Origin: Elusimicrobiales bacterium
GTDB taxonomy: Bacteria > Elusimicrobiota > Elusimicrobia > Elusimicrobiales > UBA9959
Direction: 5' to 3'
Assembly: GCA_026419335.1 (NCBI GenBank)
Contig: JANZZP010000050.1
Location: forward strand, 1 to 35,779
DNA length: 35,779 nucleotides
This document shows, one piece after another, positions 16,320 through 24,296 of the stretch; positions within the stretch are counted from its first letter, which is position 1, and each line of letters starts with the position of its first letter. The position numbers and the translations under genes were made by a program. Below the pieces are notes generated by a model. The model was not told the origin of the DNA, ran no database searches, and saw only the letters and a list, made by a program, of their open reading frames with translations.

Positions 16320-16333
16320 TTATGTTTTTGGTT

Positions 16334-18325
16334 TTATCTTAATTTGATATTTTTTCTTAATGTTGTGTAGTATTCTTCAAGACTTTCTCCTGTAAGAGCA
16401 GCCTTGTAAACTTTTCCGACTGGAAATATATATGTTTTGTTTGGTAGTTCAAAACTCCAAAGCCCATCGTTTCTTTCTACGCAATACCAAGTTGGTGAAA
16501 AATCTTTTAGTATCATTTCTAGAAATATATGTCCAAAGCATCTAAGTATTTTCCATCCATCAATTGTTGGTGGTATATTTGGTTTAAAATATTTTCTTAA
16601 TTCTTTTTCAAATTTTATAAGTAATGAAGAGTTCGGAGAAATATATGATGTTTCTTCTAGATCGCGTGTTATTTCTAAAATTTTTCTATGTTCTATCTGA
16701 GCATCAAATATTTTTTGCTCATTACTTTTTACTCTTTGTTTTATTGCTATTTTGCCATATGGTGGTTCTTCTTCGATTCCCATAAATGAATTTATGTAGT
16801 TTATATATTGTCTTATGTACCCATGTTGAGGTGGAGGAGACTCCCATTTAAATTTCCAAATCCTTGCTGCTGGATATGTTAGAAGTTCTAATCCGTTTTT
16901 ATTTTTAATGATAGCATTAGCAGTCCAAATATCTAAGCCTTCGTATATATTTATCTTTGCTTTAAATCTTTCTCTAATTAAGTAAAGAAGAAAATATGAT
17001 GCTTGGGTAAGTATATCTATTATTTCGTTTTCTCTTATTTCGCTCATAGTAGTAATTCTTACTTTTCTTTCTATATCATCTATCCCATCTAAGTTAAAGT
17101 ATATTTTCTTAGAGAATTCAGCTTCTAGCAATTTTATAAATTCAAATGCTTTAGTTTCTATAATATCCCCAGATAAATTTTGAGATAAATCTATTTTAGA
17201 ATTGAGATCAACATATAAATCTCTTATTACTTCTTGTTGCCTTTTGGAAGTTTTAGTTATATCTTCTGGAATTAAAATGGATTCTACAATATCAGATTTA
17301 GTCTCTTCTTCCTGGATATTGGTATTTGGGGGTAACTTTATTCCTTCGGCTAATTTTTTTGCTTCATCGGGCATGAAGATTGCAAGTTCGTGTAATATTT
17401 GAATGTTTTGATTGTTTTTTTTAGCAAGTTCAAATATTGTCGGTATTAATGTTATATTTGCTGTTAAATCATATATTTGGTTATAAATTTTAAGTGCTGA
17501 TAAAGAATCTTTAAGTTCTATATATATAGATGCTAATTTTTTCATTATATCTTCTTTTGAAAATCCTTCTAATTTCTCTGCTTCTTCTAAGATTTTAATA
17601 GATTCAGTAATTCTTTCCGGGTATAATTCTGATATAGAGATGGCAAGTCCAAGTAAAACGTCTTGTCTTAGATATATGTTATTAAGGTTTTTGTAGTATT
17701 CAAATATTTTTATTGAATTTTGTGGTTTAGATGTTTTTAAATGTAGCCAAGCATATTCTATGTTTCTTTCTGGCTCAAGTTCTTTTGATTGTATATTAGA
17801 TACTATTTCTAATGATTTTCTTAGATTGTTTTTTTCTCGATAGATTTTAGCAAGAATAATTTTTGACATTTCATCGTCTTGTAATTCTTGAAGAATTTTT
17901 ATTGCTTCTAATTCTAACCCTGCCTTATACATAGACAGTGCTAATAATTTTTTATCTTTTTTAAATTCTGAGTAAAAATATGAAAGAGCAGGATAATTTA
18001 ATTGTCTCATCATTTGTGCTTCCGTCATGGTTTTTTGTTTTATATCTATCATTCCAGCTAAAATTATTGCCTCATCCAAAAAGATTTCTTTTGAGTCAAT
18101 TAGAATTTTTTTAATTTTTGTGTATGGAATCATTTTAAGAATTTTTGTGTTAGTAAAAACCATATATGGTGGTTGTGGTTTTTGTTCTATTAGAATTTCT
18201 ATTTGTGATTGCTGTGGTAAAGAAAAAAAAGTGTTTATATTATCAGTTAGCTTATTTAGTTTTATGGTGAATTTTGAAACTTTTAAAAAATTATTTAAAA
18301 TTTGATTTATGAATTCTATACGCAT
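16334..18325 (-). CDS. large helical-repeat protein of unknown function
   Basis: 663 residues; I do not recognise a named family. Residues 1-90 are a mixed domain without a signal peptide. About 100-320 is a chain of TPR/solenoid-like helices (for example K-A-G-L-E-L-E-A-I-K-I-L and D-S-L-S-A-L-K-I-Y-N-Q-I-Y). The C-terminal third (about 400-655) is rich in Trp, Tyr and Phe, with conserved-looking segments T-W-Y-C-V-E-R-N-D and L-W-S-F-E-L-P-N-K. The product looks cytoplasmic. There is no Shine-Dalgarno; TAAAAT lies 8 bases before the ATG, so the mRNA may be leaderless. It diverges from rdgB across only 39 bases, and its stop is 14 bases from the hsp20 operator. Confidence 0.7.
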   Translation of the reverse strand: MRIEFINQILNNFLKVSKFTIKLNKLTDNINTFFSLPQQSQIEILIEQKPQPPYMVFTNTKILKMIPYTKIKKILIDSKEIFLDEAIILAGMIDIKQKTMTEAQMMRQLNYPALSYFYSEFKKDKKLLALSMYKAGLELEAIKILQELQDDEMSKIILAKIYREKNNLRKSLEIVSNIQSKELEPERNIEYAWLHLKTSKPQNSIKIFEYYKNLNNIYLRQDVLLGLAISISELYPERITESIKILEEAEKLEGFSKEDIMKKLASIYIELKDSLSALKIYNQIYDLTANITLIPTIFELAKKNNQNIQILHELAIFMPDEAKKLAEGIKLPPNTNIQEEETKSDIVESILIPEDITKTSKRQQEVIRDLYVDLNSKIDLSQNLSGDIIETKAFEFIKLLEAEFSKKIYFNLDGIDDIERKVRITTMSEIRENEIIDILTQASYFLLYLIRERFKAKINIYEGLDIWTANAIIKNKNGLELLTYPAARIWKFKWESPPPQHGYIRQYINYINSFMGIEEEPPYGKIAIKQRVKSNEQKIFDAQIEHRKILEITRDLEETSYISPNSSLLIKFEKELRKYFKPNIPPTIDGWKILRCFGHIFLEMILKDFSPTWYCVERNDGLWSFELPNKTYIFPVGKVYKAALTGESLEEYYTTLRKNIKLR

Positions 18326-18364
18326 CTTATTTAATTTTAACTTTTTAAGTAGAATAATTACAAT

Positions 18365-18976
18365 ATGAAAAAAATAATTTTTGCTACTAAAAATAAAGAT
18401 AAACTTAAAGAAATAAAGAGTTTTTTTTCTGATATTAGAGAAATTGAATGGTTATCTTTTATTGATTTTCCTGATTTCCCTGATGTAGAGGAGGATCAAG
18501 CAACTATTGAGGATAATTCTCAAAAAAAGGCGATTACAGTAGCTAAATACTATAACATTCCTGCAGTTTCAGATGATAGTGGGCTTTTTGTTGATAAACT
18601 TGGTGGTGAACCAGGAGTTTTTTCTGCAAGATGGGCAGGTAAAGGGTGTAGTTATTTTGATAATAATAAAAAACTTATTGAAAAACTTCATGGAGTTGAG
18701 TTTGAGGAAAGAACTGCGACTTTTAAATGTGCTATAACTTTGGCATTTCCAAATGGTCGATTCATTACTAAAGTAGGAGAACTTAAAGGATATATTCTTT
18801 ATGAAATGAAAGGAACAAATGGTTTTGGATATGATCCTTTGTTTTATGTCCCTAATATGAAGAAAACTTTGGCTGAAATGTCACTTGAAGAAAAAAATAC
18901 GTTGAGTCACAGATTTCAGGCCTTGTTAAAAATCAAACCATATATAATAAAGATGGTAAAAGAAAGTTATGAATAG
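18365..18976 (+). CDS. rdgB: dITP/XTP pyrophosphatase (RdgB/HAM1 family)
   Basis: House-cleaning enzyme that hydrolyses non-canonical purine nucleotides (ITP, dITP, XTP) to monophosphates. It has 203 residues, the normal length. It has the N-terminal A-T-K-N-K (7-11), the catalytic/metal region D-D-S-G-L (70-74) followed by G-G-E-P-G-V-F-S-A-R-W-A-G, then G-T-N-G-F-G-Y-D-P-L-F and L-S-H-R near the C-terminus. No Shine-Dalgarno is seen; TAGAAT lies 9 bases before the ATG. The 3' end overlaps the next gene by 8 bases, starting a three-gene overlapping set with a histidine kinase. Confidence 0.96.
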   Translation: MKKIIFATKNKDKLKEIKSFFSDIREIEWLSFIDFPDFPDVEEDQATIEDNSQKKAITVAKYYNIPAVSDDSGLFVDKLGGEPGVFSARWAGKGCSYFDNNKKLIEKLHGVEFEERTATFKCAITLAFPNGRFITKVGELKGYILYEMKGTNGFGYDPLFYVPNMKKTLAEMSLEEKNTLSHRFQALLKIKPYIIKMVKESYE

Positions 18977-19415
18977 TTTAGTTTTTTTATTTTTATTTAA
19001 TATTGGATTTTTGTTAGCAAATCAGTTTGAGAATTTTTTTGAAACACGTCAGTATATAATACTTTTAAGATATTCATCTACGTATTCTTCCTATAAACTT
19101 AATATAGAAAGACTAATAGAAGATAAGAAAAAATATAATTATCTTATTGATATTGCTAAAATAAAAAAATTAAATTCTGAAACTTCTTCTTTTTTAGATA
19201 ACATTTATAATGTTTATTCTGATTCAATAACTATATCGCAGATATACCAGGTTAAGTTTGAAATAGAGACTTTGAATCGTCTTCTTGATGATATGCAAAA
19301 CTTTTATAAGAAAAACAAGAAACATGAATATAATAGTATGATATTGCTTGAAAAGATGTTATATAGGCTTGAAATATATTTAAGGGGATTATCTAATAGA
19401 ATATCTGATTTATGA
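18969..19415 (+). CDS. small exported helical protein of unknown function
   Basis: 148 residues, not recognised. The N-terminus (M-N-S-L-V-F-L-F-L-F-N-I-G-F-L-L-A-N) is a signal peptide or membrane anchor, and the rest is predicted mostly helical, rich in Lys, Asn, Ile and Tyr, and could form coiled coils. It overlaps rdgB by 8 bases and the histidine kinase by 4 (ATGA), so it is translated with the kinase. By position it might be an extracytoplasmic accessory of that sensor, but nothing in the sequence proves this. Confidence 0.7.
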   Translation: MNSLVFLFLFNIGFLLANQFENFFETRQYIILLRYSSTYSSYKLNIERLIEDKKKYNYLIDIAKIKKLNSETSSFLDNIYNVYSDSITISQIYQVKFEIETLNRLLDDMQNFYKKNKKHEYNSMILLEKMLYRLEIYLRGLSNRISDL

Positions 19416-21514
19416 AGTTTAAAATATTTTACAAGTTTCTTCTTGCCATATCTGTTTTTACGTTATTTCCATTAATATGGCTTGGTACTGGGCTTCTTAA
19501 AAAATCAGAAGAAGCTGTTAAAACATCTACTAAAGAAATGCATTTAAATTTAGTTGAGGGTTTTAGAACAAATTTGCTTTCAGATATAGAAAATTATAAA
19601 AATATATCAAATTTTATAAATAGATTATTTTCTCAGATTAATGATTGGGGTTTTAGACAATCATTACTTGATAATATTATAAAAACTTATAGTGGAGTTA
19701 AAAGTGTATCTATCGCGTCTTCCAAAGGAGAAGAAGTAATTAAAGTTTCATCAGATAAAGAGCAAAATCTTATTAAAATATCATCTTCTACACTTGTAGA
19801 TGTTATTAGTAATGGTTTTAGTATTCTTTTTGAGTCAAGTTCAGTTAAGTATATTTATTCGCAAATTAGTTACCTCGTGATATTTGAGTTTGAGGGATAT
19901 TATTTTTATAATAAAATTTTTTTTAAAAACATAGCAAAAGGGAATTTTTTTATTTTCGATAAGACTTATAATTTTAATATTTATCAATATGATTCAGAAA
20001 TTGGAAAAGAAATTATATCCAATATTATTTCTTCTAAAGAAATAAGTTCTTTTAGTAATTATCAATCTTTAGGTGTTTTTGAGATACCTGTAAATAATGA
20101 AGAATATATTGGTGCTATATCTTGTATTAATGAGTTAAAAATTTGTATTGGGTCTGTTCAGAAAAGTTCTGATGCTTATTTATACGTTGATTTAGCTAAA
20201 AAGCAAGCATTAGTGATTATATTTCTATCTATTTTTATTTCTCTTATTGGTTCATATTTTCTTTCTAAGATGTTAACAAGTCCATTGCTTCAATTTGTAG
20301 AAGCTGCTAAGAAAGTTGCTGATAAGGATTTCGGTGTAAGGGTTAATATAAATACAAATGATGAACTTGAAGATTTAAGAGATACATTCAATATAATGGT
20401 TGAAGAGATAGAAAAGTATTCGAAGCTACAGATTGAGAGAATATTAAGAGAAAGAAGAAATGTTGAAGCTGTAATGTATTCAACTGAAGAAGGAATGATT
20501 ATGGTTGATAAAGCATGGCAGATTCAATTAATTAATAGGAAAGCATTATCTTTGATTAATGCACAAGTTAATGATGAAGGACAAGTAGTTGGAAAAGATT
20601 TATACTTATATCTAAATTCTAAGGGGATAAAGGATGCTATTGAACAAATTAAAAATGGTAAAAATAAATTAGAAATTAAACTTGAAAGGTCTGGGGGCTT
20701 GGAATATTATAGAATTGAATCAATAGATATAAGAATGAAAAATAGTGATGATTTACTAGGATATTTGATAACTTTTTATGATATCACTTATGATAAACAG
20801 CTTGAAAAGATAAAAGATGATTTCTTACATTCAATAACACATGATTTAAGAAATCCAGTTAGCGCCATAAAAGGTTTCTCTGAATTTCTTCTTAAAGAAA
20901 TTGCAGGCCCAATAAATCAGAATCAAAAGAATATGATTGTTTCGATAGATCGAGCTGCTTTTAGGTTGCTTGGGATGATAAATAATATTTTAGATATAGC
21001 TAAAATGGAATCTGGAAAGATGGAATTAGCTCTTAGTAAATTTAATGTTGTTGATGTCATTCATAGATGTGTTGACCTTATGAAAATACTTGGAGATAAG
21101 AAGAATATAAATTTTGTAGTAGATACTCCTAATGAAATTTTTATCATGGCTGATATGGGACTTATTGAGAGAGTATATATAAATTTGATAGGTAATTCAA
21201 TAAAGTTTACTCCACAAGACGGAACAATCACAATTGTTGCGAAAACAGAAGGAGATATGTTTAAATCTTGGGTAGAAGATACAGGTGAAGGAATTCCTCT
21301 TGAATATATAGATAAAATATTTGAGAAATTTGAGCAGGTTAAGGGACAAAAAGGTGGTGGGACAGGGCTTGGTCTTACTATATGTAGATATATTGCTGAA
21401 GCTCATCTTGGAAAAATTTGGGCGGAATGGAGACCTAATATGGGAGCTAAAATTGTTTTTTCTTTCCCTATAAATCTTACAAAAGATGAATTTGGTAGAA
21501 TAATAAAGGTTTGA
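19412..21514 (+). CDS. membrane sensor histidine kinase (HAMP-PAS-HisKA-HATPase)
   Basis: 700-residue two-component sensor. Order: membrane helix (about 9-29), extracytoplasmic sensor of about 235 residues, second helix (266-287), HAMP (about 288-340), PAS (about 348-460), HisKA with the phospho-acceptor H477 in I-T-H-D-L-R-N-P, and an HATPase domain with the N box N591/N595, G1 box D-T-G-E-G (623-627) and G2 box G-G-G-T-G-L-G-L (648-655). All key catalytic residues are present. No response regulator is adjacent, so its partner lies elsewhere. The sensor is large enough for a double-Cache-like fold, but I cannot assign a ligand. It follows the small exported protein with a 4-base overlap. Confidence 0.95.
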   Translation: MKFKIFYKFLLAISVFTLFPLIWLGTGLLKKSEEAVKTSTKEMHLNLVEGFRTNLLSDIENYKNISNFINRLFSQINDWGFRQSLLDNIIKTYSGVKSVSIASSKGEEVIKVSSDKEQNLIKISSSTLVDVISNGFSILFESSSVKYIYSQISYLVIFEFEGYYFYNKIFFKNIAKGNFFIFDKTYNFNIYQYDSEIGKEIISNIISSKEISSFSNYQSLGVFEIPVNNEEYIGAISCINELKICIGSVQKSSDAYLYVDLAKKQALVIIFLSIFISLIGSYFLSKMLTSPLLQFVEAAKKVADKDFGVRVNINTNDELEDLRDTFNIMVEEIEKYSKLQIERILRERRNVEAVMYSTEEGMIMVDKAWQIQLINRKALSLINAQVNDEGQVVGKDLYLYLNSKGIKDAIEQIKNGKNKLEIKLERSGGLEYYRIESIDIRMKNSDDLLGYLITFYDITYDKQLEKIKDDFLHSITHDLRNPVSAIKGFSEFLLKEIAGPINQNQKNMIVSIDRAAFRLLGMINNILDIAKMESGKMELALSKFNVVDVIHRCVDLMKILGDKKNINFVVDTPNEIFIMADMGLIERVYINLIGNSIKFTPQDGTITIVAKTEGDMFKSWVEDTGEGIPLEYIDKIFEKFEQVKGQKGGGTGLGLTICRYIAEAHLGKIWAEWRPNMGAKIVFSFPINLTKDEFGRIIKV

Positions 21515-21520
21515 TAGAAT
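21492..21520 (+). promoter_or_regulatory. promoter of the LysM-FecR gene (possible leaderless mRNA)
   Basis: TTGGTA (21492-21497), a 17-base spacer, and an extended -10 TGaTAGAAT (TAGAAT at 21515-21520). Only 7 bases separate the -10 box from the ATG at 21528, and no ribosome site is present, so transcription would begin at or beside the start codon. Confidence 0.5.
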
Positions 21521-21527
21521 CTTAATT

Positions 21528-22613
21528 ATGAAAAATTTTATTTATGTTTGTATTGAGTGTATTTATCTGATAGGGGTATTAAATACAGCTGAAGATTTTC
21601 AAGTGATTAAAGTAAAACCTGGACAAACATTATGGGAAATATCTCATATTTATCTTAAAGACCCAACTAAATGGGATGAGATAGTTAAATATAACAATCT
21701 TCCTAAAGATCCATATCAAATTATAGCTGGGAAAGAACTTAAAATTCCTATAAATCTTATAAAAGAGGAATATAGAGCAGCAAAGTTTGACAGAATTATA
21801 GGAGATGTTAGAATAAGACCTGTTGATGAAACTGCTTGGAAATCTGCAAAAGATGTAAAAGATGTCTTTAAAGGTGATACAATTAAAACTGGTTCTGATT
21901 CATATGCAGATATTAGATTTTATACTGGACAGTTATTAAATATCTTTGCTAACTCAATGATTGTGATAAAACCTCCAATTAAAGATAAATCAGATATAAG
22001 ACTTGTCGCAGGACAAATAAAAGCAAAAGACACAAGCATTATAACTGTCTCAGCGAAAATAACTCCAAAAGTTAAAAACACAGAAATAGCAGCAAAAATA
22101 AGAGAAGACCTTTCTACTGTTGTTCATGTATATAAAGGAGAGGCTGAGGTTGAAGGGAAAGGTAAAATTGTTACACTTAAAGAAGGTTTTGCTACTGAAG
22201 TTAGGTTGAATTCGACCCCTTCTGTTCCTCAAAAAGTTCCAAATATATTAACAGCAAAAATTCCTCCTGTGGATACAATAGTTGATAAAAATGTTATAAC
22301 TATTAAAGCAGTTTCAAACACTCAACCACCTAAGCAAAATATAGAATTAGACAAAAAGCAGGAAACAAAAGATCTTGAATTGACTGGAAATGTTCAGATT
22401 GATCTTACAAAGACTATAAGTGGTTATAGAATTCAAGTTGCTAAAGATAAAGAATTTAACAATATAGTATTTGATAGAAAGTTTGATGTGTTTAAACAAT
22501 TAGATTTAAAAAATTACCTTTATAGGGGTAAATATTATTTTAGAATATCATATATTGACCTTATAGGTTTCGAGGGTGATTTTTCTCAACCTAAAGAGAT
22601 TGTTATAGAGTAA
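21528..22613 (+). CDS. exported LysM and FecR-domain protein
   Basis: 361 residues with an N-terminal signal peptide (about 1-21). A LysM peptidoglycan-binding domain (about 24-74: K-P-G-Q-T-L-W-E-I-S ... W-D-E-I-V-K-Y-N-N-L, G-K-E-L-K-I-P) is followed by a FecR-type beta domain (about 88-235, with G-D-T-I-K-T-G and A-D-I-R-F) and a C-terminal beta-sandwich (about 285-361, F-R-I-S-Y-I-D, ending Q-P-K-E-I-V-I-E), probably fibronectin-like. LysM plus FecR proteins bind cell-wall glycan and probably act as periplasmic scaffolds. FecR here does not imply iron sensing, because no sigma factor or receptor is adjacent. It lies 13 bases after the histidine kinase. Confidence 0.88.
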   Translation: MKNFIYVCIECIYLIGVLNTAEDFQVIKVKPGQTLWEISHIYLKDPTKWDEIVKYNNLPKDPYQIIAGKELKIPINLIKEEYRAAKFDRIIGDVRIRPVDETAWKSAKDVKDVFKGDTIKTGSDSYADIRFYTGQLLNIFANSMIVIKPPIKDKSDIRLVAGQIKAKDTSIITVSAKITPKVKNTEIAAKIREDLSTVVHVYKGEAEVEGKGKIVTLKEGFATEVRLNSTPSVPQKVPNILTAKIPPVDTIVDKNVITIKAVSNTQPPKQNIELDKKQETKDLELTGNVQIDLTKTISGYRIQVAKDKEFNNIVFDRKFDVFKQLDLKNYLYRGKYYFRISYIDLIGFEGDFSQPKEIVIE

Positions 22614-22729
22614 ATAGTGAATTTAAGAATTTAAATGTTTCCCAAAAGTCCTAAATTTAGTTAGTAAGAAAATCTTTATTATTGTAGGTCTAAATATTAA
22701 TATTAACTTTTAAAAATGTGATAAAATAA

Positions 22730-22751
22730 ATTTGGATTATATAATCCAAAT
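22730..22751. repeat. 22-base perfect palindrome before the four-cysteine exported protein gene
   Basis: The sequence ATTTGGATTATATAATCCAAAT read in halves (ATTTGGATTAT and its exact complement) is a perfect dyad with no central gap, ending 25 bases before the ATG at 22777. It contains TATAAT (22740-22745), which could be a -10 box. It may be a dimeric repressor operator over the promoter or an mRNA hairpin. The rest of the 163-base gap shows no other clear signal. Confidence 0.6.
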
Positions 22752-22776
22752 AATTTGATGAAAAGGAGGGATAACG

Positions 22777-23694
22777 ATGAAGTTGTTTGCTGTTATGATG
22801 TTAATGTTTAATCTTAGCAATAATACTTATGCTGAGATTAACTTTGATAAGGGTGTTTCGAGGGAGAGCTTAAATAAAGATATTACAAACATACCTGTTC
22901 CAGATGTAAAATATGGAGTTCCTGGAAGTGTTAGATATACTAGGGATTGTGCTAGGTTTAATTTTGGTCCATCTGACAATGAACTTATGAGTGAAAAGGT
23001 TAGGCTTAGAAGCGATGAATATAGGACTGAGTGTTATACTACTTATGTTACCGGTCCAAATGGACAGCAAATACCACAGCAGAATTGTTATGAAAGATTA
23101 TATATGACATATCATAGACAAGCTCAGATAAACCTAAAACCAAGAAAACTTTGGCCTTGGGAGAGGGAGAGCTTTGAAGTGTGTTTAGAAGGTAACTGGA
23201 TGGATTTGTATGTTATAGAGGCTGGTTATAAATATAAGGTTAAACAAGTTGGCTATAGTGATACACTTTTTGAGCTTTATCCTGAAAGGAAAATTGCAAT
23301 GAAACCTGACATTGATGGGCTTAATTACGTAGAGTTTACATACAACAAAGATACTAAGAAATACACTTTTATAATTAAAGATAAGTGGTCAAAGGAATAT
23401 AATGGCGAGAAAGTATATATAAAGATAGAATTGAAGAAAGACAAAGCAAATTGGTTCGATTCATTGATTGGTTATAAAGAATATACTTTTATAGTTTCTA
23501 ATGAATATAAGATAGAGTTTAGTGAAGATGAGTTGATGAAATATACAAATAACAATGATGATACTATATATAGAAATGATGATAAATTGTTTGAAACTAG
23601 AGGCTATTATCTAAAGTGGGGATTTAAGAGAATTGGAGAAATCTCAAAAGATACATACGTAGATAAAGGTGAGACAAATAGAATCCAAAAATAA
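22777..23694 (+). CDS. exported four-cysteine protein of unknown function
   Basis: 305 residues, not recognised. A signal peptide (about 1-19, ending T-Y-A-E) precedes a mature protein with four cysteines (in T-R-D-C, T-E-C-Y, Q-N-C-Y and F-E-V-C) clustered in the first half, spaced so that two disulfides could form. The rest is beta-rich and Tyr/Trp/Lys-rich. It is probably periplasmic or on the outer surface. It has a strong ribosome site (AAGGAGGG) and its own upstream region with a long palindrome, and it ends just before a strong terminator, so it is likely a single-gene unit that can be highly expressed. Confidence 0.75.
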   Translation: MKLFAVMMLMFNLSNNTYAEINFDKGVSRESLNKDITNIPVPDVKYGVPGSVRYTRDCARFNFGPSDNELMSEKVRLRSDEYRTECYTTYVTGPNGQQIPQQNCYERLYMTYHRQAQINLKPRKLWPWERESFEVCLEGNWMDLYVIEAGYKYKVKQVGYSDTLFELYPERKIAMKPDIDGLNYVEFTYNKDTKKYTFIIKDKWSKEYNGEKVYIKIELKKDKANWFDSLIGYKEYTFIVSNEYKIEFSEDELMKYTNNNDDTIYRNDDKLFETRGYYLKWGFKRIGEISKDTYVDKGETNRIQK

Positions 23695-23722
23695 CTCTTA
23701 TATTGGTTATACTGTAAGATAT

Positions 23723-23750
23723 AGGGGCTTGCTTTAGCAAGCCCCTTTTA
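23723..23750 (+). terminator. intrinsic terminator after the four-cysteine protein gene
   Basis: A 10-base-pair perfect stem (AGGGGCTTGC at 23723-23732 with GCAAGCCCCT at 23737-23746), loop TTTA, followed by TTTATTTTTATTTT. It is a textbook rho-independent terminator for the plus strand, placed between two convergent genes. The T-run extends into the 3' end of the DJ-1 gene. Confidence 0.95.
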
Positions 23751-23753
23751 TTT

Positions 23754-24260
23754 TTATTTTAAAATTTCAACAATTTTATTCCCAAAATCTTTTGCTGCTT
23801 GTGGCCCATTTGCTGTAATTATTTTTGAATCAATTTCGACTGAATTCCCTGTATATATAGCGCCATTTTTAATAAGTTCATCCTTGCCATCAACCCATAC
23901 AGTAGCCCTCTTATTTTTTAAAATTCCCGCGTGAGCAAGTATTACGGGAGAGATACATATGGCTGCTATTGGTTTTCCAGATATATGAAAATCTGAAAAC
24001 ATTCTTCTTACTTTAGGTGTATCAAGATGTTCTAAAGCGCCAGGACCTCCTACAAGAATAAGTATATCGTAATCATCAGGTTTTATTTCATCAATTGTTA
24101 TATCTACATCTGCTGTCATTTTAAACTTTCCTTCAGCTTTTCCTTTTGAGGTTGATACTGTTGTTACTTTGATACCATTGTTTTCAAGAATTTTTTTTGG
24201 TTCAGAATATTCTTCATCTCTAAAACCTTTAAACGCTATAAAAAATGCTGCTTTCTTCAT
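23754..24260 (-). CDS. DJ-1/PfpI family protein
   Basis: 168 residues of the DJ-1/ThiJ/PfpI fold. The nucleophile elbow A-A-I-C-I-S-P has C102, and an acidic residue near E16-E17 (R-D-E-E-Y) is placed to tune that cysteine. V-G-G-P-G-A (70-75) is the family glycine motif. Members act as stress-related glyoxalase, deglycase or chaperone-like proteins; which one applies here cannot be told. It has a strong ribosome site (AAAGGAGG). It diverges from the methyltransferase gene; the -10 boxes of both overlap in a shared AATTATATAATT. Confidence 0.9.
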   Translation of the reverse strand: MKKAAFFIAFKGFRDEEYSEPKKILENNGIKVTTVSTSKGKAEGKFKMTADVDITIDEIKPDDYDILILVGGPGALEHLDTPKVRRMFSDFHISGKPIAAICISPVILAHAGILKNKRATVWVDGKDELIKNGAIYTGNSVEIDSKIITANGPQAAKDFGNKIVEILK

Positions 24261-24279
24261 GGAAACCTCCTTTGAAATA

Positions 24280-24289
24280 ATTATATAAT
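24280..24289. promoter_or_regulatory. shared divergent -10 element (DJ-1 gene and methyltransferase gene)
   Basis: The symmetric core ATTATATAAT gives TATAAT on the plus strand (24284-24289, 7 bases before the methyltransferase ATG) and TATAAT on the minus strand (24285-24280, 19 bases before the DJ-1 ATG). No consensus -35 box is seen for either direction. Confidence 0.45.
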
Positions 24290-24296
24290 TTTAACA

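Noticed and set aside
21528..22613. FecR domain as part of an iron-sensing surface-signalling system
   Set aside because: The protein has LysM and lacks the FecR membrane topology; no ECF sigma factor or receptor is adjacent.
23754..24260. DJ-1/PfpI gene as a protease
   Set aside because: The family name is historical; the sequence supports the fold and nucleophile cysteine but not proteolysis specifically.
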